Assembly: GCA_015231815.1 (NCBI GenBank)
Contig: JADGAW010000048.1
Coordinates: 1 to 11,605 of the forward strand
DNA from: Nitrospinota bacterium
Lineage (GTDB): Bacteria > Nitrospinota_A > JADGAW01
Reading direction: 5' to 3'
Length of the DNA stretch: 11,605 bases
A program made the translations under genes and the position numbers. Below, piece by piece: positions 4,860 through 11,605 of this stretch. The notes beneath the pieces were generated by a model. It had not been told where the DNA came from, made no database searches, and was given only the letters and a program-made list of their open reading frames with translations. How positions within the stretch are numbered: the first letter of the stretch is position 1; each line of letters begins with the position of its first letter.

Positions 4860-6172
4860 GAGAGCTCTTTTTTTATGGTGAAAACAATACGGGATGAAGC
4901 ACCAGATTCCTGATGAAAAAACTTTTGCAGGTTTTCTTTGTATCCGGTTGGAGGAGTTGTGAAAAAATCTATAACTGCCGACTCCAGTTCCTGAGCAGAG
5001 TTAACCTGCTTCGCAGCTCCAAGAGCTTCTATCCGCTCTGCGTCCTCAATGTTGTAGGAAAAATATTGTCCGAAAAGAGAAAATTTTCCTTCGTAAGCAG
5101 GCTCAAGAATTGAATGTCCCCCCCCCGCAGGAAAAAGACTTCTGCCAATAAAAACAAGGTCGGCAAGTGCGTAAACCGACTTCAACTCGCCAACAGTATC
5201 TAAAAGAATAATAGGGCTTTTTTGAGGTCTGCTCCCCGAAGTGTTGAGGTTACTTCTTAATAAATAACTCAAACCCTTCTTTTTGCACATCTCCTCAATT
5301 TCAGCAACCCGCTCAATTCTTCTCGGTGCAATTATCAACAAAATATCCTGAAACCTCCCGCTCCTATCCTTCAAAATCCTGTCAAAAATATCAAGAACAA
5401 CCTCCTCCTCCCCTTCGTGAGTACTGCCTGCCACAAAGACCTTTTGTCCCTCAAGCTGAAACAATTCCCGATACAACTCCTTGGTTGTTTCCTCCACCGG
5501 AGCAAAGGAGTCAAACTTACTGTCGCCACAATAGAGAACCTTCTTCTCATCAACCCCAAGAGCAATAAAGTTTTGACGTTGCATCTCGCTTTTGGTAATC
5601 AATAGCTTGAAAGAGTTCAGCACCTCAGAAAAAAAAGACTTAAAGAAAAGGTAATTTTTTAAACTTTTTTCCGAAATTCTGCCGTGAACCAAAAAAGCCG
5701 GAATTCCTGCCTCCTTCAGCATACAGAGCATGTTTATCCAAAAACCTGTTTCGGTAACAATTACCATCTCCGGCTTTACCCGTTGCAATGCTGTTTTAAT
5801 ATAGGTAGGATTATCGAGGGGAATATAGCTCAGATAATCGTAAAAAATCTCCTTTGAGGCGTTATTAAACCCGGCAACCGTTGAAACAGAGAGGTAAATA
5901 ACAGGATTATCAAACTGTTTTCTAAGCTCGTGAATAATTGGCTTTACTGCGGTAATTTCACCAACCGATAAGGCATGAACCCAAAGACATGTTCTTCCGG
6001 TACTCTTAACTTCAGGAAGAAACCCTTTAAGCTCGCTGATATTTTTCTCGGTGGATTTTAAAAGAAGAAAAAGAGGTGTTAATAATAAAGAAAGTGTTTT
6101 GTAGAGTTGATGAAAGATTGACATCTTTTTTTGGTTAGAACATCCCCGCCCCCGGACGTTTAAGAGGCGCAC
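4856..6172 (-). CDS. waaA: 3-deoxy-D-manno-octulosonic acid (Kdo) transferase
   Basis: A 438-residue GT30-family enzyme that transfers Kdo from CMP-Kdo to lipid IVA at the cytoplasmic face of the inner membrane, the first step of LPS core assembly. A hydrophobic membrane-anchor segment spans residues 19-38. WVHALSVGE (64-72) carries the catalytic Glu72. RISEKS (165-170), CGDSKFDS (215-222), GSTHEGEE (249-256), LLDTVGELKSVYALADLVFI (323-342) and GGGHSILEPA (350-359) are family motifs. The usual E-ELWP is replaced by TETGFW (140-145). GTG 6170-6172 is chosen because AGGAGG (6182-6187) sits 9 nt upstream. ATG 6122-6124 (residue 17) gives a more usual N-terminus but has no ribosome site. Two features are odd: the start lies in a hairpin, and residues 349-352 are encoded by nine consecutive G. 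Confidence 0.88.
   Translation of the reverse strand: MRLLNVRGRGCSNQKKMSIFHQLYKTLSLLLTPLFLLLKSTEKNISELKGFLPEVKSTGRTCLWVHALSVGEITAVKPIIHELRKQFDNPVIYLSVSTVAGFNNASKEIFYDYLSYIPLDNPTYIKTALQRVKPEMVIVTETGFWINMLCMLKEAGIPAFLVHGRISEKSLKNYLFFKSFFSEVLNSFKLLITKSEMQRQNFIALGVDEKKVLYCGDSKFDSFAPVEETTKELYRELFQLEGQKVFVAGSTHEGEEEVVLDIFDRILKDRSGRFQDILLIIAPRRIERVAEIEEMCKKKGLSYLLRSNLNTSGSRPQKSPIILLDTVGELKSVYALADLVFIGRSLFPAGGGHSILEPAYEGKFSLFGQYFSYNIEDAERIEALGAAKQVNSAQELESAVIDFFTTPPTGYKENLQKFFHQESGASSRIVFTIKKELS
5118..5126. repeat. Run of nine C (nine G on the waaA coding strand)
   Basis: The tract encodes Ala-Gly-Gly-Gly within the conserved GGGHSILEPA motif of WaaA. In such AT-rich DNA this is the longest G/C homopolymer I noticed. 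Slippage by one base would shift the frame about 90 codons before the end and remove the C-terminal part of the active-site domain. Confidence 0.95.
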
Positions 6173-6187
6173 AATGGTGCGCCTCCT
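6164..6187 (-). promoter_or_regulatory. Ribosome site and GTG start of waaA inside a perfect hairpin
   Basis: GAGGCGCAC (6177-6185 on the minus strand) and GTGCGCCTC (6164-6172) form a perfect 9-bp stem with loop CATT. The stem includes four bases of the AGGAGG ribosome site (6182-6187) and the whole GTG start (6170-6172). In the folded mRNA both would be masked. It begins about 10 nt after the trxA stop. It could instead act as a trxA terminator, but the bases after the stem (TTAAACG) are not a T-run. Confidence 0.6.
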
Positions 6188-6195
6188 GATATTTC

Positions 6196-6522
6196 TTAAA
6201 GAACTTTATCTATGTCTTCCTGAATTTTTCCTTTTGGCTTTACTCCAACCATCTGTTGAACAATCTCTCCGTTTTTAAAGAGAAGCATTGTCGGGATATT
6301 CCTGATTGCATATTTACTTGCTGTTCCCTGATTTGGGTCAACATCAACTTTACAAATCTTCAGTTTTCCTGCATTATCTTTGGCAAGCTCAGCAAGAATT
6401 GGTGTTAACTGTTTACAGGGACCACACCATTCAGCCCAGAAATCAACAAGAACCGGAATATCCGATTTAATTACTTCCTCCTCAAAACTTGCGTCGGTTA
6501 CGTCTGTTAGTCCTTCAGCCAT
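6196..6522 (-). CDS. trxA: Thioredoxin
   Basis: This 108-residue protein is full length for a classical thioredoxin. It has the active-site WCGPCK (Trp32, Cys33, Cys36) and Asp27 in the buried VDFWAEW strand. The cis-proline is in RNIPTMLLF (Pro77), and a GxKPKGKI loop lies near the C-terminus. It reduces disulphides of cytoplasmic proteins and would itself be reduced by a thioredoxin reductase not seen here. An additional Cys57 is present. GGAGG 8 nt before the ATG at 6520-6522 is a strong ribosome site. It lies 127 nt downstream of the glutamate synthase operon and 23 nt upstream of waaA, all on one strand. It may have its own promoter in the gap, but I could not identify a convincing one. 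Confidence 0.95.
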   Translation of the reverse strand: MAEGLTDVTDASFEEEVIKSDIPVLVDFWAEWCGPCKQLTPILAELAKDNAGKLKICKVDVDPNQGTASKYAIRNIPTMLLFKNGEIVQQMVGVKPKGKIQEDIDKVL

Positions 6523-6597
6523 CGTACTGCCTCCAAAAAATTAGTTGTTAGTTTATTTCAATATTGGTACTTGTTCAGAATCTAAAAAAAATTCATA

Positions 6598-6625
6598 AAT
6601 CCCCCAACCCCCTTTATCAAAGGGA
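6598..6625. repeat. C-rich dispersed-repeat element with CCCTTT/AAAGGG hairpin
   Basis: CCCTTT (6610-6615), loop ATC, AAAGGG (6619-6624) form a perfect 6-bp stem, preceded by AAATCCCCCAACC. It lies 25-52 nt after the stop of the last glutamate synthase gene and could slow or end transcription, though no T-run directly follows on the minus strand. It contains the 11-mer CCCCTTTATCA that is tandemly repeated at 715-746. A decayed relative is at 4207-4235. Confidence 0.55.
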
Positions 6626-6649
6626 CGGAAGAAAATTGAGAGCGTTACT

Positions 6650-7402
6650 TTAATATGCGTACAAATTACCGTAAGGTCGTAAGGTAACGGGTATCAACTT
6701 TATGAAATCATCAAGGGATATTTTTGACGAATCTGCCTTTACGTCCTTGCAGAATTCATCGCAAATAGCCGTTAATTTATTTTTATCCTCATCGGTTAAA
6801 GGAACTTTACCTACCTCTTTTCCTAATTTGTAATCCTCTACTTTACCCCGGATATATATTTCACCACCATGCATTCCGGTACCAACATAATTTCCGGTAA
6901 TGGGCATATTTTTGTCATTTTTTTTATCAGCAATATCCAACAAAACCAAAATTCCGCCAGCCATATATTCCCCAAAGAAGTCGCCAGCTCTTCCACCGGA
7001 AACAATTGTAGGAACATGCTCCTTATAGGCTTTCATATGAATTCCAACCCGGTAGCCAATATCTCCTTTTACAAAGAGTTTTCCGCCTCTCATGGCATAT
7101 CCGAGGACATCTCCCGCATGACCGTGAACAACGATTTTTCCTGCACTCATAGTGTTTGCCACACCATCCTGAGCATTACCGAAAACCTGAATGGTAGGTC
7201 CCTGCATAAAGGCACCTAAATCATTTCCCGGAACTCCGTGAAGAACAAATTCCTTGTCTTCACCCTTTATTCCAGTTCCAATATACCTTTGACCATTGAC
7301 ATTATTCAGGGTGAATTTTTTCTTTCCCTCTTTAATCATGTCCCTGATTTGCTGGTTCAGGTCTCTATAGTAAACGCCCGTGGTGTCAATTGTCGCACTC
7401 AA
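6650..7402 (-). CDS. Glutamate synthase GXGXG-domain subunit (GlxC-like)
   Basis: A 250-residue stand-alone version of the C-terminal beta-helix domain of glutamate synthase large subunits. Glycine-rich repeats characteristic of the fold run from about residue 55 to 190: GHAGDVLGYAMRGGKLFVKG, GGRAGDFFGEYMAGGILVL and GNYVGTGMHGGEIYIRG. This domain is structural, positioning the amidotransferase and FMN domains in the full enzyme. It has no catalytic residues. The start is TTG (7400-7402), overlapping the TGA of the preceding gene as TTGA, with AAGGAG about 7 nt upstream. It is the last gene of the tightly spaced glutamate synthase operon. Related GXGXG domains occur in tungsten formylmethanofuran dehydrogenase subunit C, but the neighbours make glutamate synthase far more likely. 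Confidence 0.9.
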   Translation of the reverse strand: MSATIDTTGVYYRDLNQQIRDMIKEGKKKFTLNNVNGQRYIGTGIKGEDKEFVLHGVPGNDLGAFMQGPTIQVFGNAQDGVANTMSAGKIVVHGHAGDVLGYAMRGGKLFVKGDIGYRVGIHMKAYKEHVPTIVSGGRAGDFFGEYMAGGILVLLDIADKKNDKNMPITGNYVGTGMHGGEIYIRGKVEDYKLGKEVGKVPLTDEDKNKLTAICDEFCKDVKADSSKISLDDFIKLIPVTLRPYGNLYAY

Positions 7403-8517
7403 CTGTTTACTCCTTCTTTTAAATCAACAATAATTGGATCTCCAGCATGAGGAAACCAAACCTTATCCGGTTCCGGACAAATTGCAATAATTGAACTTTC
7501 CTCACTGGACATATAAACCGTTTCGCCTTTTTCTGCACAAACCAAGGGTCGAAGTTTAACCCTGTCACTTAAGCCAATTAAGCCGTTTGAATGACCAAGC
7601 AGGACAGCAAACGGACCGTTCAGCATTGCCGATCCATAAATTGTTCTTAAAGCTTTTGTTGCCATTTTTTCATCTTCCGGCATTTTTTCAATATCTTCCC
7701 AGAAAGGAGGTGAAAGGACAGTACAGGCAGCCTTAAAGCTCATTTTTTGTTTCCTGATTAAATAATCAAGAATATATGCCACAACCTCGGTATCTGTCTG
7801 GAGGGTGCACTTATATCCGTGCATTTCTATAAACCTTTTATTAATTCCATAGGAGGAAATCTCGCCGTTATGAACAATTGACCAATCGAGAAGCGTGAAG
7901 GGATGTGCTCCGCCCCACCAGCCAGGAGTATTTGTCGGAAAACGGTTGTGAGCTGTCCAAATATATGCCTTATAGTCCTCCAGCTTAAAGAACTCCGATA
8001 TTTCTTCCGGATATCCCACGCCTTTAAATGCTCCCATATTTTTCCCTGAAGAGACCACAAAGGAGCCGGGAAGACTAAAGTTTATGTGCATAACAACAGA
8101 AACCATGAAATCATTTTGGGTAACTCCCTCATATTCAGGCCCCTGATAATAATTAAACTTATTTCTGTGGGGAGAACAAAAATAGCGAATAAAAATAGGA
8201 TGTTTTTTAATTACGCTGGTTCTAATTGTCGGAATGGTTTCCTGAACTTCAATATAACAATATTCCCGTAAATAGTCCTCAACAGGAGTAATAAACTCCT
8301 TATCATCAAACATAATGTGAAGGGCGTAAAAATCCTTGTAGTCGGGGTAGATACCATACGCCGCAAAGCCGCCACCAAGACCGTTACCCCGGTCTCTTTG
8401 ACAAGCAATACTTGTGGTAATATCCTTGCCGCTAATTCTCTTTCCGTCTTTATTAATTAAGCCGGAAAGTCCGCAACCAGAAATATCTTTTTCGCCGTAA
8501 GGAGGTTCTTTAATCAT
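7399..8517 (-). CDS. Glutamate synthase amidotransferase subunit, class II (GlxB-like)
   Basis: A 372-residue Ntn-hydrolase that would hydrolyse glutamine and pass ammonia to the synthase subunit. Family motifs are HNRFPTNT (190-197), GGAHPFTLLDWSIVHNGEIS (202-221) and TDTEV (241-245). The nucleophile is most likely Cys15 in DISGCGLSG (11-19). This implies removal of a 14-residue propeptide, as in the amidotransferase domains of large glutamate synthases, unlike PurF-type enzymes that begin MCG. The ATG at 8515-8517 directly abuts the TAG of the oxidoreductase gene (no gap, weak ribosome site), so translation should be coupled. The protein is the separate counterpart of the N-terminal domain of bacterial GltB. 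Confidence 0.92.
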   Translation of the reverse strand: MIKEPPYGEKDISGCGLSGLINKDGKRISGKDITTSIACQRDRGNGLGGGFAAYGIYPDYKDFYALHIMFDDKEFITPVEDYLREYCYIEVQETIPTIRTSVIKKHPIFIRYFCSPHRNKFNYYQGPEYEGVTQNDFMVSVVMHINFSLPGSFVVSSGKNMGAFKGVGYPEEISEFFKLEDYKAYIWTAHNRFPTNTPGWWGGAHPFTLLDWSIVHNGEISSYGINKRFIEMHGYKCTLQTDTEVVAYILDYLIRKQKMSFKAACTVLSPPFWEDIEKMPEDEKMATKALRTIYGSAMLNGPFAVLLGHSNGLIGLSDRVKLRPLVCAEKGETVYMSSEESSIIAICPEPDKVWFPHAGDPIIVDLKEGVNS

Positions 8518-9789
8518 CTACTCTAACCAGTTTTTGTTTTGTGTAAGTTTACTGTCACGAAGTTCACGCTTGTAGTGAACAAATCCTAAATCATTTCCAA
8601 GAAGTTCGTCCTTGTATTCAGTTATTTTTTCTTTTCGCTCAATAAGTCCTGTAATGAGCCCAGACCGTGTTAGATCACCAACAAACACAGCTCCCTTTAC
8701 AACATCGTCCTTAAGAACAATCTTTCGATAGTTGTTACCCTCTTTTTCTGAAATAACTTCAAAGCCGGCATTTTCATCGGGATTGGTTATACCAACAGAA
8801 ATAGTCGGAACTCCATCAAATTCTATTGCATTAATGGGAAAATTTCCCTGATGAACTGCGTTCTTACCAATCATATTGAGTCCTGCAATTTTTCCCTGAG
8901 AATAAGCTACAGGCCAGATTGGAATTGGACGTTTTATTTCTGCAAGAACATCATAGCCCTCAGCGCAATCGCCAGCAGCATAAACATCCTTCGCCGATGT
9001 TTCCATTTTTTCGTTAACCACAATGCCTCTGTTAACTTCTATGTCAGTACCTTTTACCATTTCAGTATTGGGGAAAACACCAACGGCAATTATGACAAAA
9101 TCACAGGGTATTTCATCGCCATCACGCATAATAACACCTTCAACATCATCTTTACCATATATTTCCGTCACTTCATTAGAGGTAAGAACCTTCACCCCTT
9201 TTTCCTTCATGCGAGCTTCAACCATTGAAGAAGCAGTATTATCAAGTGCAAGCCCAAGAACATTTTTTCCAAGTTCAACAACCGTTACATCACACCCGAT
9301 CATTGAAAGTCCCTCAACAGTTTTAGAGCCAATCATTCCGGCACCAATAACAACTGCTTTTTTTCTGGTTTTTACAACTTCCATTACTTTTTCAGCATCT
9401 TCCCATTTAGTGTAGCTAAACACTGATTTATGGTCAAACCGACCCTTAATAGGAGGAACAAAGGGAATACCTCCTGTTCCCAGAAGAAGTTTGTCGTAGG
9501 GAATTTTTTCTCCAATACCGGTAATAACAACTTTATTTGCGGTATCGACTTTTGTTACTTTGGTTTCAAAGCGGGTTTTAATCGCATGTTTTTTATAGAA
9601 GTCCAAAGGTCGATAGAGCATTTTTTCTTCATTGATTTTCTTACCAAGAAGATATGTTATGCCGGGACGTGAGTAGGTATGGTACTTTTCATCAGTTATG
9701 ACCTGAATTTCAACTTTCTTGTCATGTTGTCTGATGGCTTCAATACATCCAACGGCAGCAGCAGAGTTTCCAACTATTACGATTTTCAA
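8518..9789 (-). CDS. FAD/NAD(P)-dependent oxidoreductase, NADH oxidase / NirB-N-terminal type
   Basis: A 423-residue flavoprotein of the pyridine nucleotide-disulphide oxidoreductase class I fold. An N-terminal FAD Rossmann motif IVGNSAAAVG lies at 5-14 and GTGGIPF at 104-110. The NAD(P) motif VIGAGMIGSK is at 147-156, and the second FAD motif YAAGDCAEG is at 270-278. The redox cysteine of NADH oxidases and peroxidases is absent (YSRPG at 39-43). It should therefore pass electrons from NAD(P)H to a protein partner, as rubredoxin reductases do. The adjacent polyferredoxin and glutamate synthase are the obvious acceptors. The start is TTG 9787-9789, overlapping the upstream TGA as TTGA, with GAGGAG about 5 nt upstream. 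It is not a GltD homologue by layout, since it lacks the N-terminal cysteine clusters. It therefore replaces rather than resembles the usual small subunit. Confidence 0.88.
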   Translation of the reverse strand: MKIVIVGNSAAAVGCIEAIRQHDKKVEIQVITDEKYHTYSRPGITYLLGKKINEEKMLYRPLDFYKKHAIKTRFETKVTKVDTANKVVITGIGEKIPYDKLLLGTGGIPFVPPIKGRFDHKSVFSYTKWEDAEKVMEVVKTRKKAVVIGAGMIGSKTVEGLSMIGCDVTVVELGKNVLGLALDNTASSMVEARMKEKGVKVLTSNEVTEIYGKDDVEGVIMRDGDEIPCDFVIIAVGVFPNTEMVKGTDIEVNRGIVVNEKMETSAKDVYAAGDCAEGYDVLAEIKRPIPIWPVAYSQGKIAGLNMIGKNAVHQGNFPINAIEFDGVPTISVGITNPDENAGFEVISEKEGNNYRKIVLKDDVVKGAVFVGDLTRSGLITGLIERKEKITEYKDELLGNDLGFVHYKRELRDSKLTQNKNWLE

Positions 9790-10220
9790 TTTCTCTCCTC
9801 AAAAACTAAAGCTCTATTGGGACATGCCTCAACACATGCGGGTTTTTCCCTGTCAGGGCATAAATCACATTTGGAGGCTGTTTTATTTATCATTTTTCTT
9901 TCAATCATTCCATATTGACAGGACATTAAACACATCCAGCAGCCAATACATTTTTCTTCATTCACCAGAACTATTCCGTCATCGTTTTTTGTCATTGCAC
10001 CACTAATGCAGGCAAAAACGCAGGATGGTTCTTCACAATGCCGACAATTCAGGGAGAGGGAAACCCCTCCTTTTTCTTCAACCCTTGTTCTGGAGACAGG
10101 GGTAACTTCTTCTTTATAGGCTCTTAATATATCGTGGGATTCTGAGTGCTCTACTACGCAGGCAACCTCGCAGAGCTTGCATCCCATACAGTTGTCTTCT
10201 ACCGGATATACTCGTTTCAT
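9786..10220 (-). CDS. Four-cluster [4Fe-4S] ferredoxin-like electron carrier (HycB/DmsB type)
   Basis: A 144-residue protein with exactly sixteen cysteines in four ligand groups: Cys11/14/17/21, Cys59/62/67/71, Cys91/94/97/101 and Cys118/121/129/133. This is the layout of electron-transfer subunits such as HycB, CooF and DmsB. It would carry electrons between the FAD oxidoreductase and the FMN/FeS glutamate synthase subunit. No signal peptide is seen, so it is cytoplasmic. ATG 10218-10220 begins 1 nt after the stop of the FMN subunit gene, with AGGAG about 12 nt upstream. Its TGA overlaps the next gene's TTG. Dehydrogenase or formate-lyase partners are possible for this family, but the gene order argues for glutamate synthase. 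Confidence 0.9.
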   Translation of the reverse strand: MKRVYPVEDNCMGCKLCEVACVVEHSESHDILRAYKEEVTPVSRTRVEEKGGVSLSLNCRHCEEPSCVFACISGAMTKNDDGIVLVNEEKCIGCWMCLMSCQYGMIERKMINKTASKCDLCPDREKPACVEACPNRALVFEERN

Positions 10221-10221
10221 A

Positions 10222-11605
10222 TTATTGTCCAGCTCCTAATATTCCAAGGGTATCAAGTTCGTTCTGACTTAAACCAACACCTCTGAGTTTTAATCTGTTG
10301 CCCCGTAAACTTTCAATTGAGTTTAGTCCCATACCACCAAGGATTTCCTCCATTTCATGCGACCAACCAGTAATGAGGTTATAGAGTTGTTCCGCAGCAA
10401 TTTCCGGCACAAGCCTTTTCATTAAATCAGGCCTGTTGGTGGTAATTCCCCAGGCACATTTACCCATATAACATTTTTGACAAAGAGTACAGCCAACGGC
10501 AATTGCCGCTGAAGAGCCAATATAAACGGCGTCTGCTCCAAGAGCAATTGCTTTAATAACATCTCCGGCATTTCTAAAACCTCCGGCAACAAGGAGGGAT
10601 GCATTTGTTCTGATTTCTTCGTCCCGAAGTCTTTGGTCAACCGCAGCAAGAGCAAGTTCAATAGGAATACCAACATTATCCCGAATCATTGTTGGAGCCG
10701 CACCGGTTCCACCTCTAAAGCCGTCAAGAACAATAATATCCGCTCCGGCTCTTACCATCCCGGAGGCAATTGCAGGAGCATTGTGTACTGCCGCAATTTT
10801 TACCGAGATTGGTTTTTCATAGTTTGTTGCTTCTTTTAACGCATATATAAGCTGTCGTAAATCTTCAATTGAATATATATCGTGGTGGGGAGCTGGTGAT
10901 ATAGCGTCACTGCCAACAGGAATCATTCGTGTTCTGGCAACTTCCCCGAAGATTTTCTCTCCCGGTAAATGACCACCAATTCCCGGCTTTGCGCCCTGTC
11001 CGATTTTAATTTCAACAGCAGCTCCGGCATTTAAATAATCCGGATGAACACCAAAACGTCCAGAGGCAACCTGTACAATTGTATTTGCCTTATATTTGTA
11101 GAGGGTTTCATGAAGTCCGCCCTCTCCAGTGTTGTAATAAATCCCCAGTTCCTTGGATGCCATTGCCATTGCTTTGGCGAAGTTGTAGTTAATGGAACCA
11201 TAAGACATTGCAGAGAACATAACAGGTCGTTTTAACTCCAACTGAGGAGGTAATTTGGTTTTTAAAACAGGCTTACCGTCTTTTTCATACTCCAAATCAG
11301 CCATATCCGGCTTTCTTCCCAAAAAGGTACTTAATTCCATTGGTTCCCTGAGAGGGTCAATGGAAGGGTTGGTAACCTGAGAGGCATCCAAAAGCATGTG
11401 ATCCCAATATTCTTTAAAGGGCTTATCGTTTCCCATTCCGGTAAGAAGAACTCCTCCGGTTTTTGCCTGTTTATTTATGTTTCTAATATCTTCTGCATTC
11501 CAATGAGCATTTTTCTTAAAACCAATTTTGCGTTCCTTAACATCAATACAAAAGGTTGGACAAAAGAGAACACAACGCTGACACCCGGTACATTTATGGT
11601 CATCA
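10222..11605 (-). CDS. Glutamate synthase FMN/[3Fe-4S] subunit with N-terminal ferredoxin domain, archaeal type (5' end outside window)
   Basis: The frame is open to the right edge, so 460 residues are visible and a few tens are missing. An internal ATG at 11434-11436 is not the start, because upstream codons encode CTGCQRCVLFCP, a [4Fe-4S] ligand set. The main part is the ferredoxin-dependent glutamate synthase barrel: GIGGHLPGEKI, SPAPHHDIYSIEDLRQLI and IVLDGFRGGTGAAP form the FMN and 2-oxoglutarate site. GCTLCQKCYMGKC supplies the Cys-x5-Cys-x4-Cys [3Fe-4S] ligands, plus one extra Cys. It reduces the 2-iminoglutarate formed from 2-oxoglutarate and glutamine-derived ammonia to glutamate. 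Domains that are fused in ordinary GltB are separate genes downstream. From memory, Thermotoga maritima has a similar set around TM0397. It is the first visible gene of the operon. Confidence 0.93.
   Translation of the reverse strand, partial: DDHKCTGCQRCVLFCPTFCIDVKERKIGFKKNAHWNAEDIRNINKQAKTGGVLLTGMGNDKPFKEYWDHMLLDASQVTNPSIDPLREPMELSTFLGRKPDMADLEYEKDGKPVLKTKLPPQLELKRPVMFSAMSYGSINYNFAKAMAMASKELGIYYNTGEGGLHETLYKYKANTIVQVASGRFGVHPDYLNAGAAVEIKIGQGAKPGIGGHLPGEKIFGEVARTRMIPVGSDAISPAPHHDIYSIEDLRQLIYALKEATNYEKPISVKIAAVHNAPAIASGMVRAGADIIVLDGFRGGTGAAPTMIRDNVGIPIELALAAVDQRLRDEEIRTNASLLVAGGFRNAGDVIKAIALGADAVYIGSSAAIAVGCTLCQKCYMGKCAWGITTNRPDLMKRLVPEIAAEQLYNLITGWSHEMEEILGGMGLNSIESLRGNRLKLRGVGLSQNELDTLGILGAGQ

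Noticed and set aside
5326..5605. Plus-strand open frames within waaA (5326-5568, 5417-5605)
   Set aside because: They lie entirely inside a well-supported gene on the other strand, lack ribosome sites and have biased compositions. They are shadows.
6610..6624. Intrinsic terminator of the glutamate synthase operon
   Set aside because: The stem is present but the bases after it on the minus strand are G-rich, and a T-run only comes about 20 nt later. It is better described as a dispersed repeat that might affect transcription.
6869..9415. Plus-strand frames of 116-130 codons inside the glutamate synthase operon
   Set aside because: These are antisense shadows of strongly conserved minus-strand genes, with no independent start signals or recognisable products.
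10222..11436. Glutamate synthase subunit starting at the ATG at 11434-11436
   Set aside because: The frame is open further upstream to the window edge and encodes a clear CxxCxxCxxxCP ferredoxin motif, so the internal ATG is not the gene start.

Overview
The window reads as chromosomal DNA of an AT-rich, Gram-negative, probably anaerobic bacterium. A Kdo transferase (WaaA) implies lipopolysaccharide. A split, 'archaeal-type' glutamate synthase with many iron-sulphur clusters suggests an anaerobe or thermophile-type lineage. The sequence alone does not fix the species or phylum.

Layout. (1) About 1-900 is mobile-element debris. An open frame running in from the left edge looks like the C-terminus of a transposase. 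It is followed by a terminal-repeat-like end near 280-296, which abuts the frameshifted, truncated 5' part of an IS4-type transposase on the minus strand (296-589). (2) About 700-3930 is an accessory stretch of poorly conserved minus-strand genes: a four-helix membrane protein (894-2294), two small lipoproteins (2562-3241) and two small soluble proteins (3312-3830). Three related hairpin repeats (796-857, 2463-2507, 3864-3919), short tandem repeats and a repeated GGGTARCGTCCC motif punctuate it. The result is cassette-like, but I could not find canonical integron attC core sites. (3) 3931-4341 is intergenic and is followed by a plus-strand type II toxin-antitoxin pair (RHH antitoxin, RelE/ParE toxin; 4342-4819). 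(4) 4830-11605 is a conserved minus-strand block. In transcription order it holds a ferredoxin-domain/FMN glutamate synthase subunit (cut by the right edge), a 16-cysteine ferredoxin-like protein, an FAD/NAD(P) oxidoreductase, a class II glutamine amidotransferase subunit and a GXGXG subunit. After a 127-bp gap come thioredoxin (trxA) and waaA, with a terminator facing the toxin gene.

How the genes work together. The five glutamate synthase genes overlap or abut (gaps of -4 to +1 nt; two TTG starts lie in TTGA overlaps), so they are almost certainly one translationally coupled operon. The amidotransferase would release ammonia from glutamine. The FMN/FeS subunit would condense it with 2-oxoglutarate. 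The oxidoreductase and polyferredoxin would feed electrons from NAD(P)H or ferredoxin. Thioredoxin and WaaA follow in the same direction.

Most notable observations: the three-copy hairpin repeat between the accessory genes; a run of nine G within the conserved GGGH motif of waaA; a perfect 9-bp hairpin covering the waaA ribosome binding site and GTG start; and the nested transposon debris. I did not find a clearly new multi-gene system. The accessory stretch at 700-3930 is the best place to look.
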